A stretch of DNA of 64,000 nucleotides from JADCCX01 sp051649305 (GCA_051649305.1 JBOFGV010000087.1:1-64000); one strand, 5' to 3'. Counted from the stretch's first letter, positions 17,077-26,537 are shown. Numbers and translations are program-made. Notes: generated from the letters alone by a model not told the origin.

Positions 17077-17829
17077 TTAGCTGTTGTTGACATCAGCAAG
17101 GCGGTTGATCGCCCCGCGTCGAATTTCGTCTGTTTTTTGCATCAGCGACGCCACGTTCTGGTAGGCGCGGCTGAGCTCCATCAAGCGGCTGATTTCCATC
17201 ACTGGCTTGACGTTGGATTTTTCAATTTCGCCGATAACAAGTTTGAAGTCGCGTGGCTGGGAGGCGGTCAGCGGTACAGCTGTCGAAAACAAGTTCTGGC
17301 CTTCATTGCGCAGGATCTGCGGGTTTGGCACATTGACCATCTTCAGCTTGCCGCGCGGACCAGCACTTGTTGTGATCGAGCCATCAGGCGCAATCTTGAT
17401 GTCGGTTTCTGATGGCGAAACGGTCAGGCTGCCCTGATCAGTCACCATGATATGGCCATCGCTGTTGACGAGTTCACCCTTGGCATTGATGCCAAGCGCG
17501 CCGTTGCGGGTGTAGCGCTCGTTGCCCGGTCCGCTGCGGACAGCGAACATGGCGTTGCCTTGCACAGCCACATCGAGCGGGTTGTTGGTGCGCTCCAATG
17601 TGCCCTGGCTGTAGTTCAGCACAGTGCCCTTGTCCCAGACATAGGACAGCTTTTTGTCCGGCGTCTTGAAATGATCGTGGCGTGCCACGGGCATGAGATG
17701 TTCTGCAAACACTGTCGAGCGACGCTTGAAGCCATTGGTGTCAACGTTCGCGACGTTGTTGGCGACAATGTCCAGCTCGCGGGCCAGTGCAACCTGGCGC
17801 GACAGTCCTATGAGTAGCGCGTTCTCCAT
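17077..17829 (-). CDS. flgF: Proximal rod protein FlgF
   Basis: 250 residues from ATG 17829, preceded by AAGGAG at seven bases. A longer frame to 17904 would start inside the sigma-54 promoter and is rejected. The N-terminus (MENALLIGLSRQVALARELD) continues into IVANNVANVDTNGFKRR; the C-terminus has NVKPVMEISRLMELSRAYQN, typical of FlgF. It builds the proximal rod, is the first gene of the flgFGAH operon, and is controlled by the -24/-12 element at 17903-17919. Confidence 0.97.
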   Translation of the reverse strand: MENALLIGLSRQVALARELDIVANNVANVDTNGFKRRSTVFAEHLMPVARHDHFKTPDKKLSYVWDKGTVLNYSQGTLERTNNPLDVAVQGNAMFAVRSGPGNERYTRNGALGINAKGELVNSDGHIMVTDQGSLTVSPSETDIKIAPDGSITTSAGPRGKLKMVNVPNPQILRNEGQNLFSTAVPLTASQPRDFKLVIGEIEKSNVKPVMEISRLMELSRAYQNVASLMQKTDEIRRGAINRLADVNNS

Positions 17830-17902
17830 CGAACAGCTCCTTCGTTGCTCCCCAACGATTCTGGACCGGAATGCTCCCCAGCTTTCTGGTCCGCTGTTAA
17901 CC

Positions 17903-17919
17903 ATGCAGACGGCGTGCCA
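17903..17919 (-). promoter_or_regulatory. Sigma-54 promoter of the flgF operon
   Basis: On the minus strand TGGCACG-ccgt-CTGCAT matches TGGCACG-N4-TTGCA with one mismatch and exact GG-N10-GC spacing. It lies 74 bases before the flgF ATG and shares the whole TGGCACG half with the flgI promoter. The rest of the 17830-18155 gap contains only AT-rich sequence and a TTAACC word near 18060 on the fliL side. Confidence 0.88.
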
Positions 17920-18155
17920 ATCGTATAAAAAGACGGATAGTTGTTTATTTACAATGATATAACTGAAAACAGCGTGCTCAATTCAGCTGTAGCAATGTTC
18001 CCTACATGCAGTTTTGACCCGGCAATTTCTGCCGACCGGAAGCCAAATCTAAAGGCTTCGTTAACCATAAGTCTCCACTGTGCATTATATGGGGCTGCGA
18101 AAACCTGTCTGGTTTTGGCTGCCTGAAGCTGGTCTAGAGGCAACTGGAAACAAAC

Positions 18156-18704
18156 ATGGCCAAGAAACGCGCCAAGACAGACGACGACGCGCCGGAGGAC
18201 GGCGAAGAAGGCGGCAAGAAAAAATCTGGCAAAGGTCTCAACAAGCTCGTCATCATCGGTGCGGCTGTTGTCCTTCTGGCTGGCGGTGGCGGCGGATACT
18301 GGTTCTTCACCAAAGGCAAGGCACCTGCTGCGCAGGTAGCTTCCGGCACCTCTGACTCCAAGGCCGCTCCGGCTTCTGGTCCCAAGAAGCCGTCGGCCTT
18401 TCTTGATCTGCCGGAAATGACGGTCAATCTTGCGGCCGGTGGTACACAGTCGGATCGTCAGCATTTCCTGCGCATGAAGATTGCGCTCGAAGTGGGCGAG
18501 CAAAAGGTTGTGACGGAAATCCAGCCCATGCTGCCACGCGTCATGGATACCTTTCAGGTGTTTATGCGCGAATTGCGCCCGCAGGATCTGGAAGGGTCTG
18601 CTGGTCTTTATCGCCTCAAGGAGGAGATGACGCGGCGCGTCAACGTGGCGGTTTATCCAGCCAAGGTTGATGCCGTGCTCTTCAAGGAATTGATGGTTCA
18701 ATAG
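18156..18704 (+). CDS. fliL: Flagellar basal body protein FliL
   Basis: 182 residues. A charged cytoplasmic N-terminus (Lys/Asp/Glu rich, to about residue 29) is followed by one membrane segment (LVIIGAAVVLLAGGGGGYWF) and a periplasmic domain with FLDLPEMTVNL and HFLRMKIALEVGEQKVV. FliL rings the stator and modulates torque and motor stability. It is the first gene of a tightly packed rightward group, two bases before fliM. No sigma-54 element was found upstream. Confidence 0.94.
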   Translation: MAKKRAKTDDDAPEDGEEGGKKKSGKGLNKLVIIGAAVVLLAGGGGGYWFFTKGKAPAAQVASGTSDSKAAPASGPKKPSAFLDLPEMTVNLAAGGTQSDRQHFLRMKIALEVGEQKVVTEIQPMLPRVMDTFQVFMRELRPQDLEGSAGLYRLKEEMTRRVNVAVYPAKVDAVLFKELMVQ

Positions 18705-18706
18705 TC

Positions 18707-19858
18707 ATGGCCGGGCCTAAAGATCAGGATGCCTTGGCCGATGCGTGGGAAGAATCCCTTCTCGCGTCTCAGGCCGAAAGTGAAGCACAAGAAGGTGTAG
18801 CCGAAAGCGGCTGGACGCCGGGTGTGTCGTCGTCTCTGGATGTAGGTTCGGATCGTCTCCTCAATCAGGAAGAGATCGACAATCTTCTGGGCTTCTCACT
18901 GGATGAGGCCTCTCTGGGTGGTGCAGGTGGCATCCGCGCCATCGTCGATTCCTCCATCGTCAGCTATGAGCGCCTGCCGATGCTGGAAATTGTCTTCGAC
19001 CGCCTTGTGCGGTTGTTGACAGTCAGCCTGCGCAATTTCTTTTCAGACAACGTTGAAGTCTCGCTCGACGGTATAACCTCTGTCCGTTTTGGTGACTACG
19101 TCTCGTCTATTCCGCTGCCTGCCATCCTTGCTGTTTTCAAAGCCGAGGAGTGGGAAAACAACGGACTTGTGTTTGTTGACTCAAACCTGATCTACCTGAT
19201 CATTGACGTGCTGTTGGGCGGCAAGCGTGGCAACTCAAGTGTCCGCATGGATGGGCGTCCGTATACAACGATCGAGATCAATCTCGTGCGCCGCATGCTT
19301 GATGTCGTGCTGATGGATGCGGCAGAAGCCTTCGCGCCGCTCTCGCCCGTGTCCTTCACCATGGACCGCATCGAGACCAACCCGCGCTTTGCTTCGATCA
19401 CCCGGCCCGCCAATGCTGCCATTCTTGTTGAGCTCAGACTCGATATGGAAGGCCGTGGTGGCATCATTGAAATCCTGCTGCCATTCGCAACCATCGAGCC
19501 AATCCGTGATCTCCTGCTGCAGAGCTTCATGGGGGAAAAGCTTGGCCGCGATCCCACCTGGGAAAACCATCTGGCAACCGAGGTTTTTGGAGCAACGCTC
19601 GAACTCGAAGCCGTTCTGCATCAGATGGAAATGCCACTGCGCGAAATCGTCAACATCAAGAAGGGCGATACCATCCTCTTTGATATCAAGAATGATCCCA
19701 TCGTGCAGGTGCGCTGTGGCGAACAGCAGGTCACCGAAGGTCGCATGGGGCGCATTGGCGACAACATCGCCGTGCAGGTGCTGTCACCACTGATCCGGTC
19801 AACAACAACAATGGCAGTGTTCGATCAGGGCGGATCGGGCAAAAAGGATTTAGCATGA
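18707..19858 (+). CDS. fliM: Flagellar motor switch protein FliM
   Basis: 383 residues. The LNQEEIDNLLGF segment (about residues 50-62), the usual N-terminal signature that contacts phospho-CheY, is preceded here by roughly 48 extra residues rich in Glu/Ser. The middle domain (YERLPMLEIVFDRLVRLLTV; NLVRRMLDVVLMDAAEAF) and the SpoA-like C-terminal domain (MPLREIVNIKKGDTILFDI) are intact. It is the middle ring of the C-ring switch complex. The stop overlaps the next gene by four bases. Confidence 0.97.
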   Translation: MAGPKDQDALADAWEESLLASQAESEAQEGVAESGWTPGVSSSLDVGSDRLLNQEEIDNLLGFSLDEASLGGAGGIRAIVDSSIVSYERLPMLEIVFDRLVRLLTVSLRNFFSDNVEVSLDGITSVRFGDYVSSIPLPAILAVFKAEEWENNGLVFVDSNLIYLIIDVLLGGKRGNSSVRMDGRPYTTIEINLVRRMLDVVLMDAAEAFAPLSPVSFTMDRIETNPRFASITRPANAAILVELRLDMEGRGGIIEILLPFATIEPIRDLLLQSFMGEKLGRDPTWENHLATEVFGATLELEAVLHQMEMPLREIVNIKKGDTILFDIKNDPIVQVRCGEQQVTEGRMGRIGDNIAVQVLSPLIRSTTTMAVFDQGGSGKKDLA

Positions 19859-20307
19859 GCAGTGTCTTCGGGTTGTTGATTGAACTGGCTGTTATTGTCC
19901 TGCTTGGGTTTACCGTCACGTATTGCATCATCCTTGATCGTCGCCTGCAGCGCCTGCGCGCAGATGAGACCAGCATGCGTCAGACTGTTGTTGATCTTGG
20001 TATGGCGACTGAACGCGCGGAAAGAGCGATCGACAGCCTGCGCACGACACTCGCAGAGTGTGACAAAACGCTGGGAGAGCGCGTGCGCGCAGCGGAATCT
20101 GCCAGCACCGAACTCAATGACTGCATCAAGTCAGGTGATGAAGTGCTTGGACGGATCGGGCGCATTGTCACCAGTGCCAAGAAGGCTGTTGCGGATGCTG
20201 AAACGCGTGTCCCTGTTGAACCTTCCAGTAACCTTTCGGAAACCGTAGCTGCAGCTGAAGCTTTCGCAATGAGGGCCCGCCGGAGGATACTGGACAACGC
20301 CGCATGA
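19855..20307 (+). CDS. DUF6468-like membrane-anchored coiled-coil protein
   Basis: 150 residues. One N-terminal membrane helix (LLIELAVIVLLGFTVTYCII) is followed by a long helical, probably coiled-coil region (RLQRLRADETSMRQTVVDLG, TERAERAIDSLRTTLAECDK) and ends in AMRARRRILDNAA. It overlaps fliM (ATGA) and the MotE-like gene (ATGA), so it is surely co-translated with motor genes. I recognise it as the uncharacterised DUF6468 type from position and layout; no function is known to me. A motor-associated role is inferred. Confidence 0.65.
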   Translation: MSSVFGLLIELAVIVLLGFTVTYCIILDRRLQRLRADETSMRQTVVDLGMATERAERAIDSLRTTLAECDKTLGERVRAAESASTELNDCIKSGDEVLGRIGRIVTSAKKAVADAETRVPVEPSSNLSETVAAAEAFAMRARRRILDNAA

Positions 20308-21161
20308 ACAGAGTCCGTCTTCTCCCGATTGTGATTGTTGCTGCTTCAGGATTGATGGTCCTGAAGTCGACGGCGCTTATCACGAAGACAGACCTGATCT
20401 TTGCCTCTGATCCAGCGCCCAAAAAAATCATGACAGAGGATGACCTGCCCAGATTTGGCCGTGCGCTGGCCAAGCTGCGGTTTGTTCCGCCTGCTGATGC
20501 AGAAATCACGGGCAGCGTGCCCCCAAAGAAAAAGGAAGAAGCAAAGCGGGAAGCGAAGTCTGACGGCAAAACCGATGCCAAACCGGCAGCTGATGCGCAG
20601 ACACAGAAAGTGGCTGAGCAGAAGCCTGTTCAACCACTTCCACCCGCGCAGAATTCTGCCTCAGAACGTGCTGTGCTGGAACGCCTTCAGGAACGCCGCG
20701 GCTCCATTGAAGAGCGCGGCCGCGAAATGGAAATGCGCGAGAACCTGCTGAAGGCGGCAGAGCGCAAGGTTGATGGCAAGATCAACGAATTGAAGGAAAT
20801 CGAGAACCGCATCGACTCAGGTGCCAAGGCTCAGCAGGCCGAAGCCGACAAGCAGATGAAAATGGTTGTCGTCATGTATGAAACCATGAAGCCCAAGGAA
20901 GCTGCGCGGGTTTTTGACCGCCTCAACCTGCAGGTTCTGGTGCCCATTGCTACTGCCATGAAACCTGCCCGCATGTCAGAAATTCTGGCCGCGATGACAC
21001 CTGAGTCTGCAGAGAAACTCACCGTCGCACTGGCCTCAAAAGCCCGTGATGCTGGCCCGGCAAGCTCCGCCAATCTGGCAGGTGGCGCTGCAACACCAGC
21101 CGGCGAATTGCCACGCATTGACCAGCCAGCGGCTGCTGCTCCAGCGCGCCCACGCCGCTAG
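20304..21161 (+). CDS. motE: MotE-like flagellar protein (MgtE N-terminal-like domain)
   Basis: 285 residues. A signal or anchor segment (LLPIVIVAASGLMVLKSTAL), a Lys/Ala/Pro-rich linker, a coiled coil (LERLQERRGSIEERGREMEM...KINELKEIENRI), and a C-terminal domain KMVVVMYETMKPKEAARVFD, RMSEILAAMTPESAEKLTVA of the MgtE-N/FliG type. In Sinorhizobium, MotE is a periplasmic chaperone for the motor protein MotC. The downstream 1130-residue TPR protein is a candidate client. Overlaps the DUF6468 gene by four bases. Confidence 0.75.
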   Translation: MNRVRLLPIVIVAASGLMVLKSTALITKTDLIFASDPAPKKIMTEDDLPRFGRALAKLRFVPPADAEITGSVPPKKKEEAKREAKSDGKTDAKPAADAQTQKVAEQKPVQPLPPAQNSASERAVLERLQERRGSIEERGREMEMRENLLKAAERKVDGKINELKEIENRIDSGAKAQQAEADKQMKMVVVMYETMKPKEAARVFDRLNLQVLVPIATAMKPARMSEILAAMTPESAEKLTVALASKARDAGPASSANLAGGAATPAGELPRIDQPAAAAPARPRR

Positions 21162-21244
21162 AGCCTTTAACGCACCATTAGGCATATCTTGATAGGGTGG
21201 AACAGTGCCGAAAGGCGTCTTGTTGCGTTTTGTAGAGTTTTGCC

Positions 21245-24200
21245 GTGCTGCGTCATTCCTTCCGCGCTGCTTCCAGCATGTTGGCCATTGTGGTCGCGCT
21301 GTCCCTTGCCACGCCTGCACAAGCGGCGAATGCAACGGCTGTTGCCTCCGAAATGAACGGCTACGGTCGCCTTGTTCTCTCGCTTGATAAGGCCGTGAAG
21401 GCACAGGTTCGCGCAACCAGCGGCGTTGTTGTCCTCAGTTTTGAGGAATCCGTGAACATTGATCTTGGCAAACTCGCCAGCCAGTTTCCATCCTATGTAT
21501 CAGTTGTGCGGCGCGATCCTGATGGCAAAACCATCCGTTTTGCGACATCCCGACAGGTGCGCACCAACCTGATGGAAGCGGGTGAAAAACTTTTTCTGGA
21601 TTTCCTGCCTGACGCCTGGCAGGGCCTTCCGCCATCCTTGCCGCAGGATGTGATCGAACAATTGGCGCGTCGTGCCCGTGATGCCGAAGAGCAATTGCGC
21701 AAGACACAACGTGAGCGTGAAAAGCGTGAGCCGCGCGATATCGTTGCGCGGGTTGGCAACGGCCCTACATTCACACGTCTGATCTTTGACGTCGGGCAGA
21801 CAGTGCCCGTCGAGATCAAGCGAGACGGCGACCAGCTGTTGATTGAGTTTGATGCTGCCCTGAAGTTTGATCCTGCGAAGATCAAACCACAATTGCCGGA
21901 ATCTGTGCAGGCTCTCGATGCCGATACAAGCGGCGGCATGCTCAAGTTGACAGTTGGTGTCGACAGCAAAACAGAAATGCGGGCTTTCCGCGAAGATGAC
22001 ACTGTGATCATCGACTTTCCTAAACCAAGGGGTGCGGTTGTTGAAACGGGCCCTGTTCTGCCGTTGATGGAAAAACCGGCCACAGCGCAGACGGAAGCAA
22101 CGGCGCCTGCGCCACAGGTCGGCATTGCGCAACCGCCAAGCCAGCAACCCAAGGCACCTCCGCCGCCAGTCCGTTCACTCTCAGACGGAGCCACGATCCT
22201 TCGTCCTGCGATTGCCCGCTCCGGTGAAGGTATTCAGATCACCTTGCCGTTTGCATCAGCTATTCCGGCGGCAGCTTTCCTTCGCAACGATGTGATGTGG
22301 ATGGTGTTTGACACGGCTGAAAAGATAGAGGCCATTTCTGTCCCGGCAGAATTCCGGGATGACATTGCCCGCATCGACGTTGACCGCGCAGCCGGAGCAG
22401 CGATTGTGCGTGTGACGCTGCAGAACCCGCAGGCTGTTTCCATTTCGCCTGGATCGAATGGTGGCTGGGTGGCTGGCATTGGAAAATCTGCCGGACAGCC
22501 AACGGAACCACTGATGCTGCGTCGCGGCGTTGCAAACAACGGTCGGACCATTCTGACTGCAAAAATGCCCTCGCTTGGACAGATCTTCTGGATTGATGAT
22601 CCTGATACGGGCGACCGCCTGGGGATCGTGACATCCTCAGGCAAGGCCCATGGTTTGCCAAAGGCTCAGAACTTTGTTGAGCTTTCAGCCCTGCCAACCG
22701 TTCATGGTTTGGCACTGGCACCAAAATCAGATGACGTTGTTGTCGATATTGGTCTTGATGAGGTGGTTATCACCCGGGATGTTGGCCTGACTGTCTCACT
22801 TGGGATAAGCGAGGCCAGGACAAAGGACGGTGAGCCCGCAACCGCCCTGCTGCTGGATGTTGAGGCCTGGCAAAATGCATCGAAGGGCGCTGTGCGCGAT
22901 CGTGGCGCAGAACTTTTCCGTATGGCTGCTGACGCACCTAAAAACGACAAGACGGAAGCACGTCATAAGCTTGCGCGGTTCCAGCTGGCCAATGGCAATG
23001 CCAATGAAGCCTTCGGTATTCTGAAGGTTATCGAGCAGGATGATCCTTCAGCGGCTGCAACAAAACCCCTTATGCTGTTGCGTGCCATTGCTGCGGTTGA
23101 GACGCGCGATGGCAAAGAGGCAACGCGGTTGCTGAATGATCCAGTCATTGCGCTGGAATCAGAAGCCAGTCTTTGGCGCGCTGTTCTTGAGGCAGAAAAC
23201 AATCGCTGGACGCCGGCTCTCGTTGCCTTCCGCCAGTCTCTTGATGCGCTTGATCGTTATCCCGATGATCTGCAGCGCCGCATGCGCATGATGGCAGCCA
23301 TAGCGGGTATCGAGAACAAGGACCCTGCCTTTGCTTCCCAACAGCTCGATATGGTTGAGCGCCTGCAGACCAAGGGCATGGATCCGGCGAAAGTGAATCT
23401 CCTGCGCGGGCGCATTGCCGATCAGCAGAACCGCGCCAATGATGCAGTCAAGTTTTATGAGGCGGCTGCCCGCACCAGTGATCGCGCGGTTGAGGTTGAG
23501 GCGCGTCTTGAAAATGTCCTGCTTGCCTTGCGCGACAAGAAGATTGACCGCGCCCTCGCCATTGCTGAACTCGAAACAATTGGGATGATCTGGCGACGCA
23601 GTGAACCTGAGGTTCGCGCTCTTGCGCAGCTTGGTGAGATGTATGCCGAAGACAGCCAGTGGCGTCAGGCATTTTCTGCGGCAAGACGCGCCAACGAGGT
23701 GATGCCCCAGAATGCGGTTGTGCGGCAGTTGCACGACAACATGGCAAAGCGTTTCGAGGCCCTGTTTCTGGATGGGAAAGGCGATGAGCTCCCGAAGGTC
23801 GAAGCTGTTGGCCTGTTCTATGACTTCAGAAACTTGATGCCGATTTCCCGGCGTGGCGACGAGATTGTCCGCCGTCTTGCGGACAGGTTGGCAGATCTTG
23901 ATCTGCTCGATCAGGCAACAGAGTTGTTGCAGCATCAGGTTGATAACCGTCTGGGCGGCTTGAAGCGTGCACAGGTGGCCAGCCGCCTTGCTGTCCTGCA
24001 CCTTCTCAACCGGAAACCTGCTGAAGCAGTTCAGGTGCTGAAAGCCTCGCGCCTCAATGATCTGCCTGAAGATATTCGCCGTGGCCGTCTGCTGCTGGAG
24101 GCCCGAGGCTTGTCAGAACTGTCGCGGACAGATCTGGCCCTTGAAGCGCTTTCAGCGCAAAGTGGCGACGATGTGAACAGATTGCGGGCCGATATTTTAT

Positions 24201-24637
24201 GGCGCGGCAAGCGTTGGCGTGAAGCCGGAGAAGCCATCGAGCGTGTGCTGGGAGATGCCTGGCAACCTGGTGCTGAACTGACGGATTCTCAACGGGCTGA
24301 TGTCATGCGGGCAGGGGTATCTTATGTGCTGGCCGATGACCGTCTGGCTCTTGATCGTCTGCGCCAGAAGTTCGCTCCCAAGATGGCCAACAGCATTGAC
24401 GCACGTTCTTTTGCCTTTGTCAGCGGTGACACGCGCAACCAGCAAAAGGAATTCCGCGATATCGCGCGCACAGTCGTGGCCGAAGATACACTGGCCGAAT
24501 TTCTGAATGTCTATCGTCAGCGATATCCCGATGCTGCTGGTGCTCCGCGCAATCCAAAAGCGGCTGAGGACGCACGCAAGGAACTTGAACAGCGCAGCCA
24601 GCAGCAACCTGCTGCTACGGCACCTACACGTGGTTAA
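21245..24637 (+). CDS. Very large periplasmic AMIN-like/TPR protein of the flagellar operon
   Basis: 1130 residues from a GTG at 21245; an internal ATG at codon 12 is possible. A signal peptide ends in TPAQA. Residues 30-130 and about 160-270 look like two beta-rich AMIN-like modules (GYGRLVLSLDK...KLFLDFLPDAW; FTRLIFDVGQTVPVEIKRDG...DTVIIDFPKPRG), joined by a charged helix. A Pro/Gln linker and a further beta region follow. From about residue 540 the rest is helical with TPR-like repeats (KLARFQLANGNANEAFGILK, LRGRIADQQNRANDAVKFYE, AVLHLLNRKPAEAVQVLKAS). The last 25 residues are Gln/Pro/Ala rich. It follows motE in the same direction. AMIN domains often bind peptidoglycan; a motor-scaffold role is inference. 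Confidence 0.6.
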   Translation: MLRHSFRAASSMLAIVVALSLATPAQAANATAVASEMNGYGRLVLSLDKAVKAQVRATSGVVVLSFEESVNIDLGKLASQFPSYVSVVRRDPDGKTIRFATSRQVRTNLMEAGEKLFLDFLPDAWQGLPPSLPQDVIEQLARRARDAEEQLRKTQREREKREPRDIVARVGNGPTFTRLIFDVGQTVPVEIKRDGDQLLIEFDAALKFDPAKIKPQLPESVQALDADTSGGMLKLTVGVDSKTEMRAFREDDTVIIDFPKPRGAVVETGPVLPLMEKPATAQTEATAPAPQVGIAQPPSQQPKAPPPPVRSLSDGATILRPAIARSGEGIQITLPFASAIPAAAFLRNDVMWMVFDTAEKIEAISVPAEFRDDIARIDVDRAAGAAIVRVTLQNPQAVSISPGSNGGWVAGIGKSAGQPTEPLMLRRGVANNGRTILTAKMPSLGQIFWIDDPDTGDRLGIVTSSGKAHGLPKAQNFVELSALPTVHGLALAPKSDDVVVDIGLDEVVITRDVGLTVSLGISEARTKDGEPATALLLDVEAWQNASKGAVRDRGAELFRMAADAPKNDKTEARHKLARFQLANGNANEAFGILKVIEQDDPSAAATKPLMLLRAIAAVETRDGKEATRLLNDPVIALESEASLWRAVLEAENNRWTPALVAFRQSLDALDRYPDDLQRRMRMMAAIAGIENKDPAFASQQLDMVERLQTKGMDPAKVNLLRGRIADQQNRANDAVKFYEAAARTSDRAVEVEARLENVLLALRDKKIDRALAIAELETIGMIWRRSEPEVRALAQLGEMYAEDSQWRQAFSAARRANEVMPQNAVVRQLHDNMAKRFEALFLDGKGDELPKVEAVGLFYDFRNLMPISRRGDEIVRRLADRLADLDLLDQATELLQHQVDNRLGGLKRAQVASRLAVLHLLNRKPAEAVQVLKASRLNDLPEDIRRGRLLLEARGLSELSRTDLALEALSAQSGDDVNRLRADILWRGKRWREAGEAIERVLGDAWQPGAELTDSQRADVMRAGVSYVLADDRLALDRLRQKFAPKMANSIDARSFAFVSGDTRNQQKEFRDIARTVVAEDTLAEFLNVYRQRYPDAAGAPRNPKAAEDARKELEQRSQQQPAATAPTRG

Positions 24638-25698
24638 GCGCGCCGCTTGAGGCGCATGACGTAGCCAATCACTTCAGCCACGGCCTTGAACTGATCCTCA
24701 GGAATGGGTGAATCCAGATCGACAGCAGCGTGCAGAGCGCGTGCGAGTGGTGGATTTTCTATGACAGGCACGTCGTTTTCCTGCGCCACGGATTTAATCC
24801 TCAACGCCAGCTCATCCATGCCCTTCGCCACGCAGATCGGCGCTTCCATGCCCGGTTCGTACTGCAATGCTACGGCATAGTGGGTCGGGTTCATGATGAC
24901 GACTGACGCATTGGGAACCTTGCTCATCATGCGTTTTTGCGCCTGTTGACGGCGGAGCTGAGCCAGCTTCTGTTTGATTTCAGGATTACCTTCAGTTTCC
25001 TTATATTCTTCCTTGATCTCCTGCTTGGTCATCATCTGGCGCACTGTCCAGGCATGGCGCTGATAGAGATAATCGGCTCCGGCAATGACAAAGAAAAAGG
25101 CCAGCACAATGCCAAGCAACTTGATCAGGATTTTGTAAATGATCGGCAAGGTTGAGGCGATATCGGTGGAGGCCATGCTCTCGAAGAAACCGCGATACGG
25201 CCAGAGCACAGCAACGATCACTGCGCCCACCAACACAATTTTCACCAGTCCCTTGGCAAAATTGACAAGCGCTTCCTTGCCAAACATGCGCTTGAGACCT
25301 TGCATGGGAGAGAGGCGTGAAAATTTCGGCGTGAGCCCCTGTGTCGACCAGATGAGGGAATGCTGCACCATGTTGCCGCTGACAGCAGCAATGAGGCCGA
25401 AGACGAAGGGCAGCGCCAGCGCGCCAAGAATGGCCATCACAGAAAACCAGCCGAGGTTCATGAGACCGGCCTTGTCAATGGATATGAGATGCATGTTGCC
25501 CAGCATGCCACGGAGTTTCATGGCAAGGGTCTTTGCTGCACCAGAATAGCCGATCATCACAGCAAGTGTTGCGGCGCCCAGAATGAAAAAGCTGACCACT
25601 TCCTGGCTCTTGGCCACATCCCCCTGCTCAATGGCTTTTTCCAGTTTCCGCTGGGTAGGGAGTTCGGTTTTCTGGTCCTTGTCATCGGTATCAGCCAT
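24634..25698 (-). CDS. flhB: Flagellar export switch protein FlhB
   Basis: 354 residues from ATG 25698; the codon before it is TTG. Four membrane segments in the first 210 residues are followed by the cytoplasmic domain with the self-cleavage site NPTH (Asn270-Pro271), which sets the switch from rod/hook to filament export. Start KTELPTQRKLEKAIEQGDVAKSQEV is classical. The stop overlaps the convergent TPR gene by four bases. Last gene of the leftward flgBC-fliEQR-flhB operon, seven bases after fliR. Confidence 0.97.
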   Translation of the reverse strand: MADTDDKDQKTELPTQRKLEKAIEQGDVAKSQEVVSFFILGAATLAVMIGYSGAAKTLAMKLRGMLGNMHLISIDKAGLMNLGWFSVMAILGALALPFVFGLIAAVSGNMVQHSLIWSTQGLTPKFSRLSPMQGLKRMFGKEALVNFAKGLVKIVLVGAVIVAVLWPYRGFFESMASTDIASTLPIIYKILIKLLGIVLAFFFVIAGADYLYQRHAWTVRQMMTKQEIKEEYKETEGNPEIKQKLAQLRRQQAQKRMMSKVPNASVVIMNPTHYAVALQYEPGMEAPICVAKGMDELALRIKSVAQENDVPVIENPPLARALHAAVDLDSPIPEDQFKAVAEVIGYVMRLKRRA

Positions 25699-25705
25699 CA
25701 AGCAC

Positions 25706-26467
25706 CTACTGGACGATCAGCCGTCCGAGGACGCCGCCAAAGTGGTTGAGGAAGACATTCATCATCACGCCGATGGCGGTGAACAGAATGATGGTGCCAA
25801 TCAGAATAGTGGCTGGCATGGCAAGGAAGAAAATCTGCAAAGCAGGCATGAGCCTTGAGAGAATGCCAAGGCCGATGTTGAAGATGATGGCGAAGACCAG
25901 AAACGGTGCTGAAATCTGGATGCCGATTTTGAAAGCGGCCACAAATGTCTGGACGATGAACTGCGTCGCGTCACCCACCGGCGGAGGCGCGCCCGGGACA
26001 ATCATCTGATAACTGTCGTGCATGCCGCGGATCGAGAGATGATGCAGATCAAGCGCAAAGATCATGCCCGTCGTCACCAGGATCAGGAAGGTGGCAATCG
26101 TCGGGTTCTGTACGCCTGCAGAAGGATCAACGGTCGCAGAGAAGGACAAGCCCATCTGTTGTGCAATGACTGTTCCAGCCACCTGCATGGCCGAGAGTGT
26201 CATGCGGACAGAAGTGCCCAGCATCAGGCCAATCAGGATTTCAAGAATCAGAAGCTTGATGAACGGCTCGATACCGCCGCTCAGGGGCGGAATGGTGGCG
26301 CGGATCAAAGGGAGAAACAGCAGAGACAGCAGCAGCGCAAAGGAAAGACGAATGCGTGCTGGAATGCTGCGGTCTCCGATGCCCGGCATCAACATGACGA
26401 TCGTGCCGATGCGGGCAAACACCAGCACAAAGGCCGCCGCAAATTCTGGCAGCAGTGTAATGGTCAT
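25706..26467 (-). CDS. fliR: Flagellar export gate protein FliR
   Basis: 253 residues, about six membrane segments. The N-terminal FAAAFVLVFARIGTIVMLMPGIGDRSIPARIRL is the FliR hallmark, and QMGLSFSATVDPSAGVQNPT is the conserved cytoplasmic loop. FliR forms the export gate with FliP and FliQ. It lies between fliQ (70 bases) and flhB. Confidence 0.97.
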   Translation of the reverse strand: MTITLLPEFAAAFVLVFARIGTIVMLMPGIGDRSIPARIRLSFALLLSLLFLPLIRATIPPLSGGIEPFIKLLILEILIGLMLGTSVRMTLSAMQVAGTVIAQQMGLSFSATVDPSAGVQNPTIATFLILVTTGMIFALDLHHLSIRGMHDSYQMIVPGAPPPVGDATQFIVQTFVAAFKIGIQISAPFLVFAIIFNIGLGILSRLMPALQIFFLAMPATILIGTIILFTAIGVMMNVFLNHFGGVLGRLIVQ

Positions 26468-26537
26468 GAGCGGTTCTTTCGCTTCTGATCCATCCTTACA
26501 ACCTGATTCTGGGTTGCGTTGAAAGCCATCTGCTGCC

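Noticed and set aside
17830..17904. Longer N-terminus for FlgF
   Set aside because: It begins inside the -12 region of the flgF promoter and lacks a ribosome site.
18060..18070. TTAACC word before fliL as a CtrA site
   Set aside because: Only one half of the box is present.
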